64,000 nt of DNA, taken from Clostridiales bacterium (lineage in GTDB: Bacteria > Bacillota > Clostridia > Oscillospirales > Oscillospiraceae). How positions within the stretch are numbered: the stretch's first letter is position 1; every line of letters starts with the position of its first letter. Positions 36,795-44,521 of the stretch are shown in pieces. The notes beneath the pieces are model-generated. The model searched no databases. It saw only the letters and a list, made by a program, of their open reading frames with translations, and was not told the DNA's origin. The translations under genes and the position numbers were made by a program. Where the stretch lies: contig SFLH01000015.1 of the NCBI GenBank assembly GCA_004554585.1, positions 8,042-72,041 of the forward strand, written 5' to 3'.

Positions 36795-36897
36795 GTGTAA
36801 ATACCTCCCTTTTTTTCAAAAATAAGACAGATTTTGGGCGCACGGAACCAGGGCCGACCGGAAGCCGGCCCTTTTGGGCCCGGTGCAGATAGATGGC

Positions 36898-38196
36898 TCA
36901 GTAATCTCTGGGGTAGCGGCGGCGGAACTCCTCCCGCAGGGCGTCCCGGAAGTCGGGGTGGGCGATGGCGATGAGCTCTTCCGCCCGCTGGCGCAGGCTC
37001 TTGCCCCGCAGCTGGGCGATGCCGTACTCGGTGATGACGTAGTTGACGTCGTTGCGGGTGGTGGTCACAGCGGAGCCCCGGTCCAGGAAGGGGACGATCT
37101 TGGAGATCTTGCCCTTGCCGGTGGTGGAGGGCATGGCCATGATGGCCCGGCCGCCCTTGCTCATGTTGGCCCCCCGGACAAAGTCGATCTGGCCGCCCAC
37201 GCCGGAGATCTGCCGCAGGCCGGCGGAGGTGGAGACCACCTGACCCATGAGGTCGATCTGGACGCAGGAGTTGATGGAGACCAGGTTGTCGTTCTGGGCG
37301 ATGACGTAGGGGTCGTTGACATACTGGACCGGGTACATGGCCACGGCGGGGTTGTTGTCCACGTAGTCATACAGCCGGCGGGTGCCCATGAGGAAGGTGG
37401 CCACGCTCTTGCCCTTGTGGAGGGTCTTGGCCTGGTTGGTGATGACCCCGGCCTCGGCCAGCTCCACCACCCCGTCGGAGAACATCTCCGTGTGGATGCC
37501 CAGGTCGTTCTTCTCCTTCAGGAAGAGCAGGACGGCGTCGGGGATGGCCCCGATGCCCAGCTGGAGGGTGTCGCCGTCTTTCACCAGCTTGGCCACGTTC
37601 TGGCCGATGGCCCGCTCCACGTCGCTGATTTTAGGGGGAGCCAGCTCGATGACGGGGGTGTGGGCCTCCACGATGCGGTGCATCTGGGTGACATGGAGGA
37701 AGCAGTCGCCCAGGGTGCGGGGCATGTTCTGGTTGACCTGGGCGATGACCAGGTCGGCCTCCTCGGCAGCGGTCTTGGTGTAGTCCACGCTCACCCCCAG
37801 GCTGCAGTAGCCGTGCTCATCCGGGGGAGAGACCTGGATCATGGCCACGTTGGGGTGCAGGTGGTCCCGCAGCAGGGCGGGGATTTCGGAGAAATAGACG
37901 GGGGTGAAGTCCGCCCGGCCCTCCGAGGCGGCGGCCCGGGTGGAGGCCCCCAGGAAAAAGCTGTTGTGGTGGAAGTTGTGGTCATACTCGGGCTTGCAGT
38001 ACTCGGCCTTGCCCATGGCCACCATGTGGATGATCTCCACATGTTCATATTGGGCGGCGTTGGCCACCATGGCGTCCAGCAGGAGAGAGGGCTCGCCCGT
38101 GGCGTGGGCCACCACCACCCGGTCCCCGGAGCGAATGGACCGGACGGCCTCCTGGGGGGCGCAGAGATGTTCTTGATACCAGGTTTTCCAATCCAT
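36898..38196 (-). CDS. abfT: 4-Hydroxybutyrate CoA-transferase
   Basis: 432 residues of the acetyl-CoA hydrolase/transferase (Cat1/Cat2/AbfT) family. The CoA-binding loop QLGIGAIPDAVL (212-223) and catalytic Glu237 in GIHTEMFSDG match this group, as does the C-terminal YVITEYGIAQLRGKSLRQRAEELI. It moves CoA from acetyl- or butyryl-CoA to 4-hydroxybutyrate, giving 4-hydroxybutyryl-CoA for the dehydratase encoded two genes upstream. AAGGAGGG precedes the ATG. Confidence 0.93.
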   Translation of the reverse strand: MDWKTWYQEHLCAPQEAVRSIRSGDRVVVAHATGEPSLLLDAMVANAAQYEHVEIIHMVAMGKAEYCKPEYDHNFHHNSFFLGASTRAAASEGRADFTPVYFSEIPALLRDHLHPNVAMIQVSPPDEHGYCSLGVSVDYTKTAAEEADLVIAQVNQNMPRTLGDCFLHVTQMHRIVEAHTPVIELAPPKISDVERAIGQNVAKLVKDGDTLQLGIGAIPDAVLLFLKEKNDLGIHTEMFSDGVVELAEAGVITNQAKTLHKGKSVATFLMGTRRLYDYVDNNPAVAMYPVQYVNDPYVIAQNDNLVSINSCVQIDLMGQVVSTSAGLRQISGVGGQIDFVRGANMSKGGRAIMAMPSTTGKGKISKIVPFLDRGSAVTTTRNDVNYVITEYGIAQLRGKSLRQRAEELIAIAHPDFRDALREEFRRRYPRDY

Positions 38197-38215
38197 GGAA
38201 AATCCCTCCTTTTTC

Positions 38216-38503
38216 TTATGCTCCCTGCCGGGCCCGGGTCATGAGTGCCCGGGCCTCGGCCAGCAGAGAGTCGTTGACGGTGTGGACCAAGATGACCTCC
38301 TTGAGCTCTGGCAGCAGGGGCATCAGCTGCCCCTCGATGAGGGTCTCGTTGGTCATGTTGGCGGCGGGACAGCCGGCGCATTGGCCCAGCATCCGCAGGC
38401 GGAGAATGCCGTTTTCATAGCCCACCAGGGCCACGTCGCCTCCGTGGGCGCGCAGGGCAGGGCGGACCAGTTCGTCCAACAGTTGTTCCAGCTTGGCAGT
38501 CAT
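38216..38503 (-). CDS. NifU-like C-terminal-domain Fe-S protein
   Basis: 95 residues comprising only a NifU C-terminal domain. The [4Fe-4S]-carrying Cys42 and Cys45 (GQCAGCPAA) follow the family's RPALRAHGGDVALVG region. Such stand-alone Nfu-type proteins carry Fe-S clusters to client enzymes. It sits between 4-hydroxybutyryl-CoA dehydratase, a [4Fe-4S] flavoenzyme, and the CoA-transferase, spaced 35 and 19 nt, with its own AAGGAGG. A dedicated cluster-delivery role for the dehydratase is a reasonable inference. Confidence 0.88.
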   Translation of the reverse strand: MTAKLEQLLDELVRPALRAHGGDVALVGYENGILRLRMLGQCAGCPAANMTNETLIEGQLMPLLPELKEVILVHTVNDSLLAEARALMTRARQGA

Positions 38504-38538
38504 CTTGCAGTCCTCCTTGTTGTCTTTGGAATGGTGGA

Positions 38539-39993
38539 TCAGTCTTCCTTCACGTGGGCGATGCGCTTGGCCAGCAGCTTCTTGCCCTCGATGTCACCCT
38601 GGCGGGCGATCATGACCCGCTGGGCCTGGGGAGAGCCTGCCCCGTGGAGGGACTCGGTGCGGTAGCCCACAGCCCCGGCGCCCAGGGAGAGGTTCTCAAT
38701 CAGGCGCAGGATGCGCATGCGGTTGGCAGCGGTGGTGCCGGTGCCGTTCTTCATGTACTTCTCCACCCAGGGGCCGGTGAACTCGCCCTTCAGGTCGGCC
38801 TCGGACAGGCAGGTGCCCACGGCGCCGCCGGCGATGTCCTCGGCGATGCGGGCCATCTCATAGGGGAAGCGGGTGACGTTCTGCTTGCAGACGTTGGCCA
38901 GCAGCAGGTCGATGAGGTAGTTGCCCGAGGCAGTCTGCTTGCCCTCGGCGGAGCAGGCAATGCCGCAGGAGTACATGGTCTCGTTGAGGTGAATCATCTC
39001 GATGAGCTTGTCCTTGATGTGGCTGGCCTTGGGCACGCCGTTGTAATCGGCGGCCACGGCGGCGGCACCGATGAGCACGTCCCCCACGCCCACCTTGCAG
39101 CCGCCATAGCTCTGGCGGTGATAGCCGGCGAAGCGCTCCACCAGCATGGAGGCGAACTCGGTCTCACCGTTGAGGTAGATGTTCTCGTTGGGGATAAACA
39201 CGTCGTCAAAGACCACCAGCAGCTCCACGCCGCCGAACTGGGCGTTGCCCACGTCGATCTCACTGTCCTCCAGCTTCCGGGTGTCGCAGCTCTGGCGGCC
39301 GACGATCATGAACAGGCCCTCGGCGTTGGCGGGGGCGGAGAAGGAGACGGCGTAGTCCTTGTCGTCAGGACCCATGGCCTGGGTGGGCATCACCAGCACC
39401 TGGTGGGAGTTGCACATGCCGGTCTGGTGGGCCTTGGCGCCCCGGACCACGATGCCGTCGGGGCGGCGCTCCACCACCCGCAGGAACATGTCGGGGTCCT
39501 CCTGCTTGTGGGGGGCCAGGGAACGGTCGCCCTTGGGGTCGGTCATGGCGCCGTCGATGGTCCAGTCCTTCTGCTGGGCCTCGGTGAGGAACTTCAGAAA
39601 GTTCTCATGGTACTTGGTGCCGTACTTCTGGTCCACTTCATAAGAAGTGCTGTAGACGGCGTTGATGGCGTCCATGCCCACGCAGCGCTGGAAACATGCC
39701 CCGGTGACCTGGCCCAGCAGGCGCTGCATCTTGACCTTGTTGACCAGGTCGGTGGGGGACTGGTGGATGTGGGTGAAGCGGTTGATCTTCTCCCCGGTCA
39801 GGTGGGAGGTGGCGGTCATGAGCTCCTGATAGCGGGGGGCCTGGGCCAGATCATAGGTCATCTTCACGGAGTTGACCGAGGGGCGGAGGATGGGGTCGTC
39901 CACGGGATTCTCCACCTTCTTGCCAAACATGTACACGCGCAGGTTCAGGGCCCGCAGGCTCTCCACGTACTCGTTGCCAGTCATCAATGCCAT
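38539..39993 (-). CDS. abfD: 4-Hydroxybutyryl-CoA dehydratase / vinylacetyl-CoA isomerase
   Basis: 484 residues from ATG 39993 (AAAGGAAG upstream); a longer frame to 40167 would cross the sigma-54 promoter region and is non-coding. The four [4Fe-4S] ligands known from the Clostridium aminobutyricum enzyme are all present: Cys100 and Cys104 (GACFQRC), His292 and Cys299 (YHRQSYGGC). It dehydrates 4-hydroxybutyryl-CoA to crotonyl-CoA through a ketyl radical, using FAD and the Fe-S cluster; oxygen-sensitive, so it implies an anaerobe. First gene of the sigma-54-driven operon. Confidence 0.96.
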   Translation of the reverse strand: MALMTGNEYVESLRALNLRVYMFGKKVENPVDDPILRPSVNSVKMTYDLAQAPRYQELMTATSHLTGEKINRFTHIHQSPTDLVNKVKMQRLLGQVTGACFQRCVGMDAINAVYSTSYEVDQKYGTKYHENFLKFLTEAQQKDWTIDGAMTDPKGDRSLAPHKQEDPDMFLRVVERRPDGIVVRGAKAHQTGMCNSHQVLVMPTQAMGPDDKDYAVSFSAPANAEGLFMIVGRQSCDTRKLEDSEIDVGNAQFGGVELLVVFDDVFIPNENIYLNGETEFASMLVERFAGYHRQSYGGCKVGVGDVLIGAAAVAADYNGVPKASHIKDKLIEMIHLNETMYSCGIACSAEGKQTASGNYLIDLLLANVCKQNVTRFPYEMARIAEDIAGGAVGTCLSEADLKGEFTGPWVEKYMKNGTGTTAANRMRILRLIENLSLGAGAVGYRTESLHGAGSPQAQRVMIARQGDIEGKKLLAKRIAHVKED

Positions 39994-40125
39994 AGTGATA
40001 CTTCCTTTCTTGTTTCGTTGAATTGGTTGGGGTTGGAATGGAAAAAATAATGGATTTCTCAAATCAGGATGTTGGGGTCCGACCTCTGTCAGCGGAGGAG
40101 ATTGCCCGTTCGCCCTACTATACAA

Positions 40126-40140
40126 GCAATTTCCGTGCCA
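40126..40140 (-). promoter_or_regulatory. Consensus sigma-54 (-24/-12) promoter of the GABA operon
   Basis: Minus strand TTGGCACG-N4-TTGCT (TGGCAC at 40140-40135, TTGC at 40129-40126) matches the full YTGGCACG-N4-TTGCW consensus. The start site would be near 40114, about 120 nt before abfD. No sigma-A promoter is seen nearby, so transcription should depend on a sigma-54 activator. Confidence 0.9.
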
Positions 40141-40190
40141 ACTCATCCAATTTCCCCCGAAAACCAAAAAATTTTTTTGAAAAAAGCGAA

Positions 40191-40249
40191 AAAAAGCCGC
40201 CCAGCCGAAGAAATCCCCGAAAAAAGGGGGCTTCGGCTGGGCGGTTTTT
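40191..40249 (-). terminator. Intrinsic terminator of the sigma-54 activator gene
   Basis: Perfect 14-bp stem CCGCCCAGCCGAAG (40197-40210) / CTTCGGCTGGGCGG (40231-40244), flanked by A5 on the left and T5 on the right. It works on the minus strand, separating the activator transcript from the sigma-54 operon. Confidence 0.85.
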
Positions 40250-40332
40250 CGAAAAAAGGGGGGCGGCAGCAGGAGGGCATTTCCCGGCCGCGGCGCTGTG
40301 TGGGGGGCGGCTGGCTGGTCCAGGGCAAAGTT

Positions 40333-40407
40333 GTTTCATTTTTGAATCCCTTCGCCGTCCCAGCGTTTCAAAATCGAATCACTCTGCTGTTTCAAAACTG
40401 AATCCCT
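40333..40407 (-). promoter_or_regulatory. Three-copy upstream activator sequence array for the sigma-54 activator
   Basis: Three related 19-bp copies (consensus GTTTCAAAATTGAATCCCT) start at 40333, 40365 and 40389. Each contains a TTCA-N4-(T/C)GAA dyad. Their centres lie about 230, 260 and 285 bp upstream of the predicted sigma-54 start, the normal range for enhancer sites. Copy 2 spans the activator stop codon and copy 3 lies inside its coding sequence. Confidence 0.75.
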
Positions 40408-41920
40408 CTTGGGGCAGCAGCCCCTGCTGCTGGTATTTCTTCCTGCGCCGCAGGAGGGTGGCCGGGTCCATCCGCAGCCGCCGGGCGGCGGCCCGAAGGG
40501 AGCCGGTCTCGGCCAGAGCCTGGCCGATGAGGGCGGCCTCGAACCGGGCCACCTGGGTCTGCAGGCTCTCCGCGGTCAGGGCGGGGCCCGGCGGCGGAGA
40601 GAAGGCCGGCGGGGGCGGGGTGGGGGCCGCGGCAGCGGTCCCGTAGGCAGGGGAGATGGTGGTGGGGGCCTGCAGGCTGCCGTGCTCCACAATGGCCAGG
40701 TCCTCGGCGTGGATCTCCTCCCCGTCGCTCATGATGAAGGCCCGCTCCATCACGTTGCGCAGCTCCCGGACGTTGCCCGGCCAGTCGTACTGGAGCAGGG
40801 CGGTCTCAGCCCCGGCGGAGAGGGTCTTTTTGTGCTCATAGGTCTGGTTGAGCTCGTCGATGACCGCGTAGGCCAGCTTGGGGATGTCCCCCCGGCGCTC
40901 CCGCAGAGGGGGCACCCGGACGGGAAAGACGCTCAGGCGGTAGTACAGGTCCTCCCGGAAGGTCCCCTCGGCCACGCATTTCTGCAGGTCCCGGTTGGTG
41001 GCGGCGATCACCCGCACGTCGATCTTCACGGGTTTGCTCCCCCCTACCCTCGTCAGCTCCTTCTCCTGGAGCACCCGCAGCAGCTTGGTCTGGGTGGCCA
41101 GGGAGAGCTCGCCCACCTCATCCAGGAAGATGGTGCCCTCGTGGGCCACCTCGAACAGGCCGGCCTTGCCCTCCCGGTTGGCCCCAGTGAAGGCCCCCCG
41201 CTCGTAGCCAAAGAGCTCGCTCTCGGCCAGGTTTTCGGGGATGGCCCCGCAGTTGACCCGGATGAAGTTCTTGCCCGCCCGGGGAGAGCGCTGGTGGATG
41301 TAGGAGGCCACCCGCTCCTTGCCCACGCCGGTCTCCCCCTGGATGAGGACCACCGTGTCCAGCTGGGCGGCCCGGCCCACAATGCGCAGCAGGTTGAGGG
41401 TGGTGGGGTCCTCAGCGATCATCTGCCGGGTGTCCAGCAGCTGCTCCCGGATGACGGAGATCTCCTGCTGGTAGCGGTCGGACAGGCGGCGGTAGTGGCC
41501 CAGGGTCTCCTGAAGGGCGATGAGCTCGGAGATGTCCCGGACGTTGGTGACCACCAGGCAGACCTGGTCGTTGTGGTCGTAGATGGGGGTGCTGGTGACC
41601 AGTGCCTGCTTGCCGGTGGTAAAGGTCTGGTCGATGGTCACCGGCCGGCCCTCGGCCAGGGCCAGCAGGGTGGCCGACTGGGAGATGGTGCCCCGGCGGA
41701 CCAGCTCGGCCATGGGCACCCCCAGCACCTGCTGGGCGCTCAGGCCGGAGATGACCTCATAGGAGTGGTTGCACCAGATGGGCAGGGCCTGGGCGTCGGT
41801 GAGAAAGATGCCGTCAAAGGAGCTCTCCAGCACCGCCATCAGCCGGGGCAGGGGATCGGCCTGGCCGGAGAGGAAGGGCTGGGGAAGGGATTCGGGCAGA
41901 TAGACTCGGTCGCGTTTCAT
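40379..41920 (-). CDS. Sigma-54-dependent transcriptional activator with PAS sensor domain
   Basis: 513 residues. A PAS domain (~24-130) is followed by a short coiled linker. The AAA+ sigma-54 interaction domain (~170-400) has Walker A GETGVGKE (195-202), the sigma-54-contacting GAFTGA loop (242-247) and Walker B FLDEVG (265-270). The C-terminal Fis-type HTH (~460-505) ends with AAARRLRMDPATLLRRRKKY. Such activators bind enhancers and remodel sigma-54 polymerase. There is no response-regulator receiver domain, so a small ligand probably acts through the PAS domain; GABA or a derivative is the natural guess. It is the only regulator beside the GABA operon. Confidence 0.93.
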   Translation of the reverse strand: MKRDRVYLPESLPQPFLSGQADPLPRLMAVLESSFDGIFLTDAQALPIWCNHSYEVISGLSAQQVLGVPMAELVRRGTISQSATLLALAEGRPVTIDQTFTTGKQALVTSTPIYDHNDQVCLVVTNVRDISELIALQETLGHYRRLSDRYQQEISVIREQLLDTRQMIAEDPTTLNLLRIVGRAAQLDTVVLIQGETGVGKERVASYIHQRSPRAGKNFIRVNCGAIPENLAESELFGYERGAFTGANREGKAGLFEVAHEGTIFLDEVGELSLATQTKLLRVLQEKELTRVGGSKPVKIDVRVIAATNRDLQKCVAEGTFREDLYYRLSVFPVRVPPLRERRGDIPKLAYAVIDELNQTYEHKKTLSAGAETALLQYDWPGNVRELRNVMERAFIMSDGEEIHAEDLAIVEHGSLQAPTTISPAYGTAAAAPTPPPPAFSPPPGPALTAESLQTQVARFEAALIGQALAETGSLRAAARRLRMDPATLLRRRKKYQQQGLLPQEGFSFETAE

Positions 41921-41947
41921 GGGGCTTCACCTCGCTTGTTCCCCCTC

Positions 41948-41977
41948 AGCATAGCAAAGGCAGGGGCCGGGTGTCAA
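41948..41977 (-). promoter_or_regulatory. Sigma-A promoter of the activator gene
   Basis: Minus strand TTGACA (41977-41972), 18-nt spacer, TATGCT (41953-41948), 28 nt before the ATG. Confidence 0.75.
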
Positions 41978-42050
41978 CAAAAGATGCCCCCACCCCCCAA
42001 AAGCCTCGCAGAGTTTTCCCGGCCGCAGACGGGAAAAGAAAATAAAATGC

Positions 42051-42191
42051 ATTTTTCTCCCGGCTCCGCCGGGGGAAAAATACTTCTCAGGCCCCAAGTG
42101 TGAACCCCCGGCCGCAAGCGGCCGGGGGTTTGCGCGCAGGGGTCTGCAAACCCCCCAATTTTTGAAGCCCAGCGAAGCGGGTTCAAAAATT
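42051..42191 (+). repeat. Dispersed structured intergenic element, copy 2 (candidate ncRNA or hairpin repeat)
   Basis: Homologue of the element at 32541-32682. Hairpin 1 is 42052-42080, hairpin 2 is 42103-42130 (AACCCCCGGCCGC/GCGGCCGGGGGTT), and hairpin 3 is 42157-42191 (AATTTTTGAA/TTCAAAAATT, 10 bp perfect, around AGCCCAGCGAAGCGGGT). An extra small hairpin (TTTTCCCG/CGGGAAAA) lies at 42014-42037. The 415-nt gap between the activator gene and the phosphorylase gene otherwise shows only the activator's promoter and AT-rich sequence before 42336. Confidence 0.75.
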
Positions 42192-42335
42192 CCCCTCCCT
42201 AAATGTGAAAAAACCTTGAAAAATCAAGGATTTTATTTGCTTTTTCCCCGCCGGGGGTGTAAGATATCCAAGTATATCTTTTCCCACGCCCCCGAGGCGC
42301 AAACCGGGGCGCCGCCCCGTGATGGAGGTTGTAAG

Positions 42336-43169
42336 ATGAATTATACATTTGAACATTACCGGGAAAGCGCAGATTTCCTGCTGAGCAAGCTGGGTGGCTT
42401 CCAGCCCAAGGTGGCCATGGTCCTGGGCTCCGGCCTGGGGTACCTGGGCGACCTGGTGGAGGACCCCATCGTGGTCCCCTATGGGGAGATCCCCCACTTC
42501 AAGCACTCCACCGCCCCCGGCCACAAGGGCCAGATGGTCTTCGGCCGCCTGGCCGGCAAGGACGTGGCCGTCATGCAGGGCCGGGTCCACCACTACGAGG
42601 GCTACTCCTACGAGGAGGTCAGCTACGGCGTGCGGGTGCTCCACCTGCTGGGGTGCGACACCATGTTCGTCACCAATGCCGCCGGCGGGGTGAACTGGAA
42701 CTTTAAGGCCGGCGACCTGATGCTCATCACCGACCACATTAAAATCTTCATGGAGTCCCCCCTCTGGGGGGAGAACCTGCCCCAGTTCGGCCCCCGGTTC
42801 CCCGACGCCAGCTACCTCTACACCCCCCGCCTCCAGGACCTGGCCCGCCAGCAGGCCCGCCGGCTGGACCTGGAGCTGAAGGAAGGCGTGTACATGTACT
42901 TCCCCGGCCCCCAGTACGAGACCCCCGCCGAGGTGCGCATGGCCCGCATCTTAGGCGCCGACGCCGTGGGCATGTCCACCGCCCCGGAGGTCATCACCGC
43001 CGGTCACTGCGGCATGGAGGTGCTGGGCTTTACCCTGGTGTCCAACATGGCCGCCGGGGTGCTGCCCAAGAAGCTCAGCGAGGAGGAGGTCCTGGAGGCC
43101 GCCGAGGCCGCCCGGGAGAAGTTCTCCGCCCTGCTGCTGGCCTGCCTGGAGCACCTGACCCTGAACTGA
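42336..43169 (+). CDS. Purine nucleoside phosphorylase (inosine/guanosine type)
   Basis: 277 residues from ATG 42336 (GGAGGTTGTAAG upstream). The PNP/MTAP-2 signature is clear: VLGSGLGYLGDLVE, the phosphate-binding RVHHYEGYSYEEV region, TNAAGGVN, PGPQYETPAEVRM and GADAVGMSTAPEVITA. It splits purine nucleosides with phosphate to base plus ribose-1-phosphate. The next gene is an amidohydrolase of the MTA/SAH deaminase type, 10 nt away, so the pair looks like a purine or methylthioadenosine salvage unit. Could also accept xanthosine. Confidence 0.94.
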   Translation: MNYTFEHYRESADFLLSKLGGFQPKVAMVLGSGLGYLGDLVEDPIVVPYGEIPHFKHSTAPGHKGQMVFGRLAGKDVAVMQGRVHHYEGYSYEEVSYGVRVLHLLGCDTMFVTNAAGGVNWNFKAGDLMLITDHIKIFMESPLWGENLPQFGPRFPDASYLYTPRLQDLARQQARRLDLELKEGVYMYFPGPQYETPAEVRMARILGADAVGMSTAPEVITAGHCGMEVLGFTLVSNMAAGVLPKKLSEEEVLEAAEAAREKFSALLLACLEHLTLN

Positions 43170-43179
43170 GGTGGCCGCC

Positions 43180-44502
43180 ATGGAACGAATTTTGCTGCAC
43201 CACTGCCGGGCCCTGCTCATGGACCAGCAGGACACCCTGCTGGAGGGGGCCTATGTGGCCGTGGAGGGGGACAAGATCCTCTCCGTGGGCACCCAGCGCC
43301 CCCAGGGGGACTTTGCCCAGGAGATCGACTGCGGGAACAACGTGCTCATGCCCGGCCTGGTCAACGCCCACACCCACATCCCCATGACCCTGCTGCGGGG
43401 CTACGGCGGCGGCTGTGACCTGCAGACCTGGCTGAACCAGTGGATCTTCCCCGCCGAGGCCAAACTGGACAACCGGGCTGTGGCCGCCGGGGCGGGGCTG
43501 GCCCTGGCCGAGCTCATCGCCGGGGGCGTGACCACCATCGCCGACATGTACATGTTCACCCCCGCCATCGCCCAGACCGTGCTGGAGGCGGGCATCAGCG
43601 CCAACCTCTCCTGCGGCGGGGTCTACTTCGGCGCCCCCGCCGACTTCGGCCCGGCCACCTGCAAGGACTGCGAGAACCAGCGCATCCTCACCGAGGAGTG
43701 GCACGGGGCGGGGAACGGCCAGATTCTGGTGGACGCCTCCATCCACGGGGAGTACACCTCCAACGTGCCCCTGTGGCAGTGGATGGCCGACTACGCCCAG
43801 AAAAAGGGCCTGGGGATGCACGTGCACGTCTCTGAGACCCAGGCCGAGCACGAGGCCTGCAAACAGCGCTGGGGCAAGACCCCCTTCCAGATCCTGGACC
43901 GCTATGGGGTGTGGGACACCCGGGCCATCGCCGCCCACTGTGTCTGGACCACCGAGGAGGACTGGGCCGGCATGGCGGAGAAGGGAGTCTCCTGCGTGCA
44001 CAACCCGGTCTCCAACCTGAAGCTGGGCTCCGGGGTGGCCTGGATTCCCGCCATGAAACAGGCCGGGGTGAACATCGCCCTGGGCACCGACGGGGTGTCC
44101 TCCAACAACAACCTGGACATGTTCGAAGAGATGAAATTCGCCGCCGTGCTCCACAACGGCGTCACCCGCGATCCCCTGGCCCTGTTGCCCCGGGACGTTT
44201 TGGCCATGGCCACCCGGGACGGGGCCAAGGCCCTGGGCCGGAAAACCGGACAGATCGCCCCGGGCTATGCCGCCGACCTGATCCTGGTGGACTTCACCCG
44301 TCCCAGTCTCACCCCCTGCCACAGCGTGCCGGACAACCTGGTCTATTCCGCCAGAGGGTCCGACGTGGTGATGAATATGGCCCGGGGAAAGATCATATAC
44401 AAGGATGGGACCTTCCTGACCCTGGACCTGGAAAAGATCCAGGCCGAGGTGGGCGGATATGCCCTGCCCCTGCTCTTCGGGGGCAGCCCGGAAGCCCTGT
44501 GA
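43180..44502 (+). CDS. mtaD: Amidohydrolase, 5'-methylthioadenosine/S-adenosylhomocysteine deaminase type
   Basis: 440 residues from ATG 43180 with GAGGTGG just upstream. The zinc-binding NAHTHIPM, HVHVSETQAEH, AAHCVW and LGTDGVSSNNNLDM motifs define the ATZ/TRZ-like amidohydrolase group. These enzymes deaminate MTA, SAH or related adenosine derivatives to the inosine analogue, which the preceding phosphorylase could split. The gene symbol is by family; guanine deaminase or chlorohydrolase-like activity is a less likely alternative. Confidence 0.88.
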   Translation: MERILLHHCRALLMDQQDTLLEGAYVAVEGDKILSVGTQRPQGDFAQEIDCGNNVLMPGLVNAHTHIPMTLLRGYGGGCDLQTWLNQWIFPAEAKLDNRAVAAGAGLALAELIAGGVTTIADMYMFTPAIAQTVLEAGISANLSCGGVYFGAPADFGPATCKDCENQRILTEEWHGAGNGQILVDASIHGEYTSNVPLWQWMADYAQKKGLGMHVHVSETQAEHEACKQRWGKTPFQILDRYGVWDTRAIAAHCVWTTEEDWAGMAEKGVSCVHNPVSNLKLGSGVAWIPAMKQAGVNIALGTDGVSSNNNLDMFEEMKFAAVLHNGVTRDPLALLPRDVLAMATRDGAKALGRKTGQIAPGYAADLILVDFTRPSLTPCHSVPDNLVYSARGSDVVMNMARGKIIYKDGTFLTLDLEKIQAEVGGYALPLLFGGSPEAL

Positions 44503-44521
44503 ACCGGAGGGATTGACCGTT

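Noticed and set aside
36846..36875. GC-rich hairpin between abfT and 4hbD as a terminator
   Set aside because: It has only short arms and no T-run in the direction of transcription. Genes on both sides belong to one pathway, so it is at most a processing or stability element.
42256..42290. Possible promoter (TTGCTT, 17 nt, TAAGAT) before the purine nucleoside phosphorylase gene
   Set aside because: Both boxes match consensus poorly. Noted but too weak to list as a feature.
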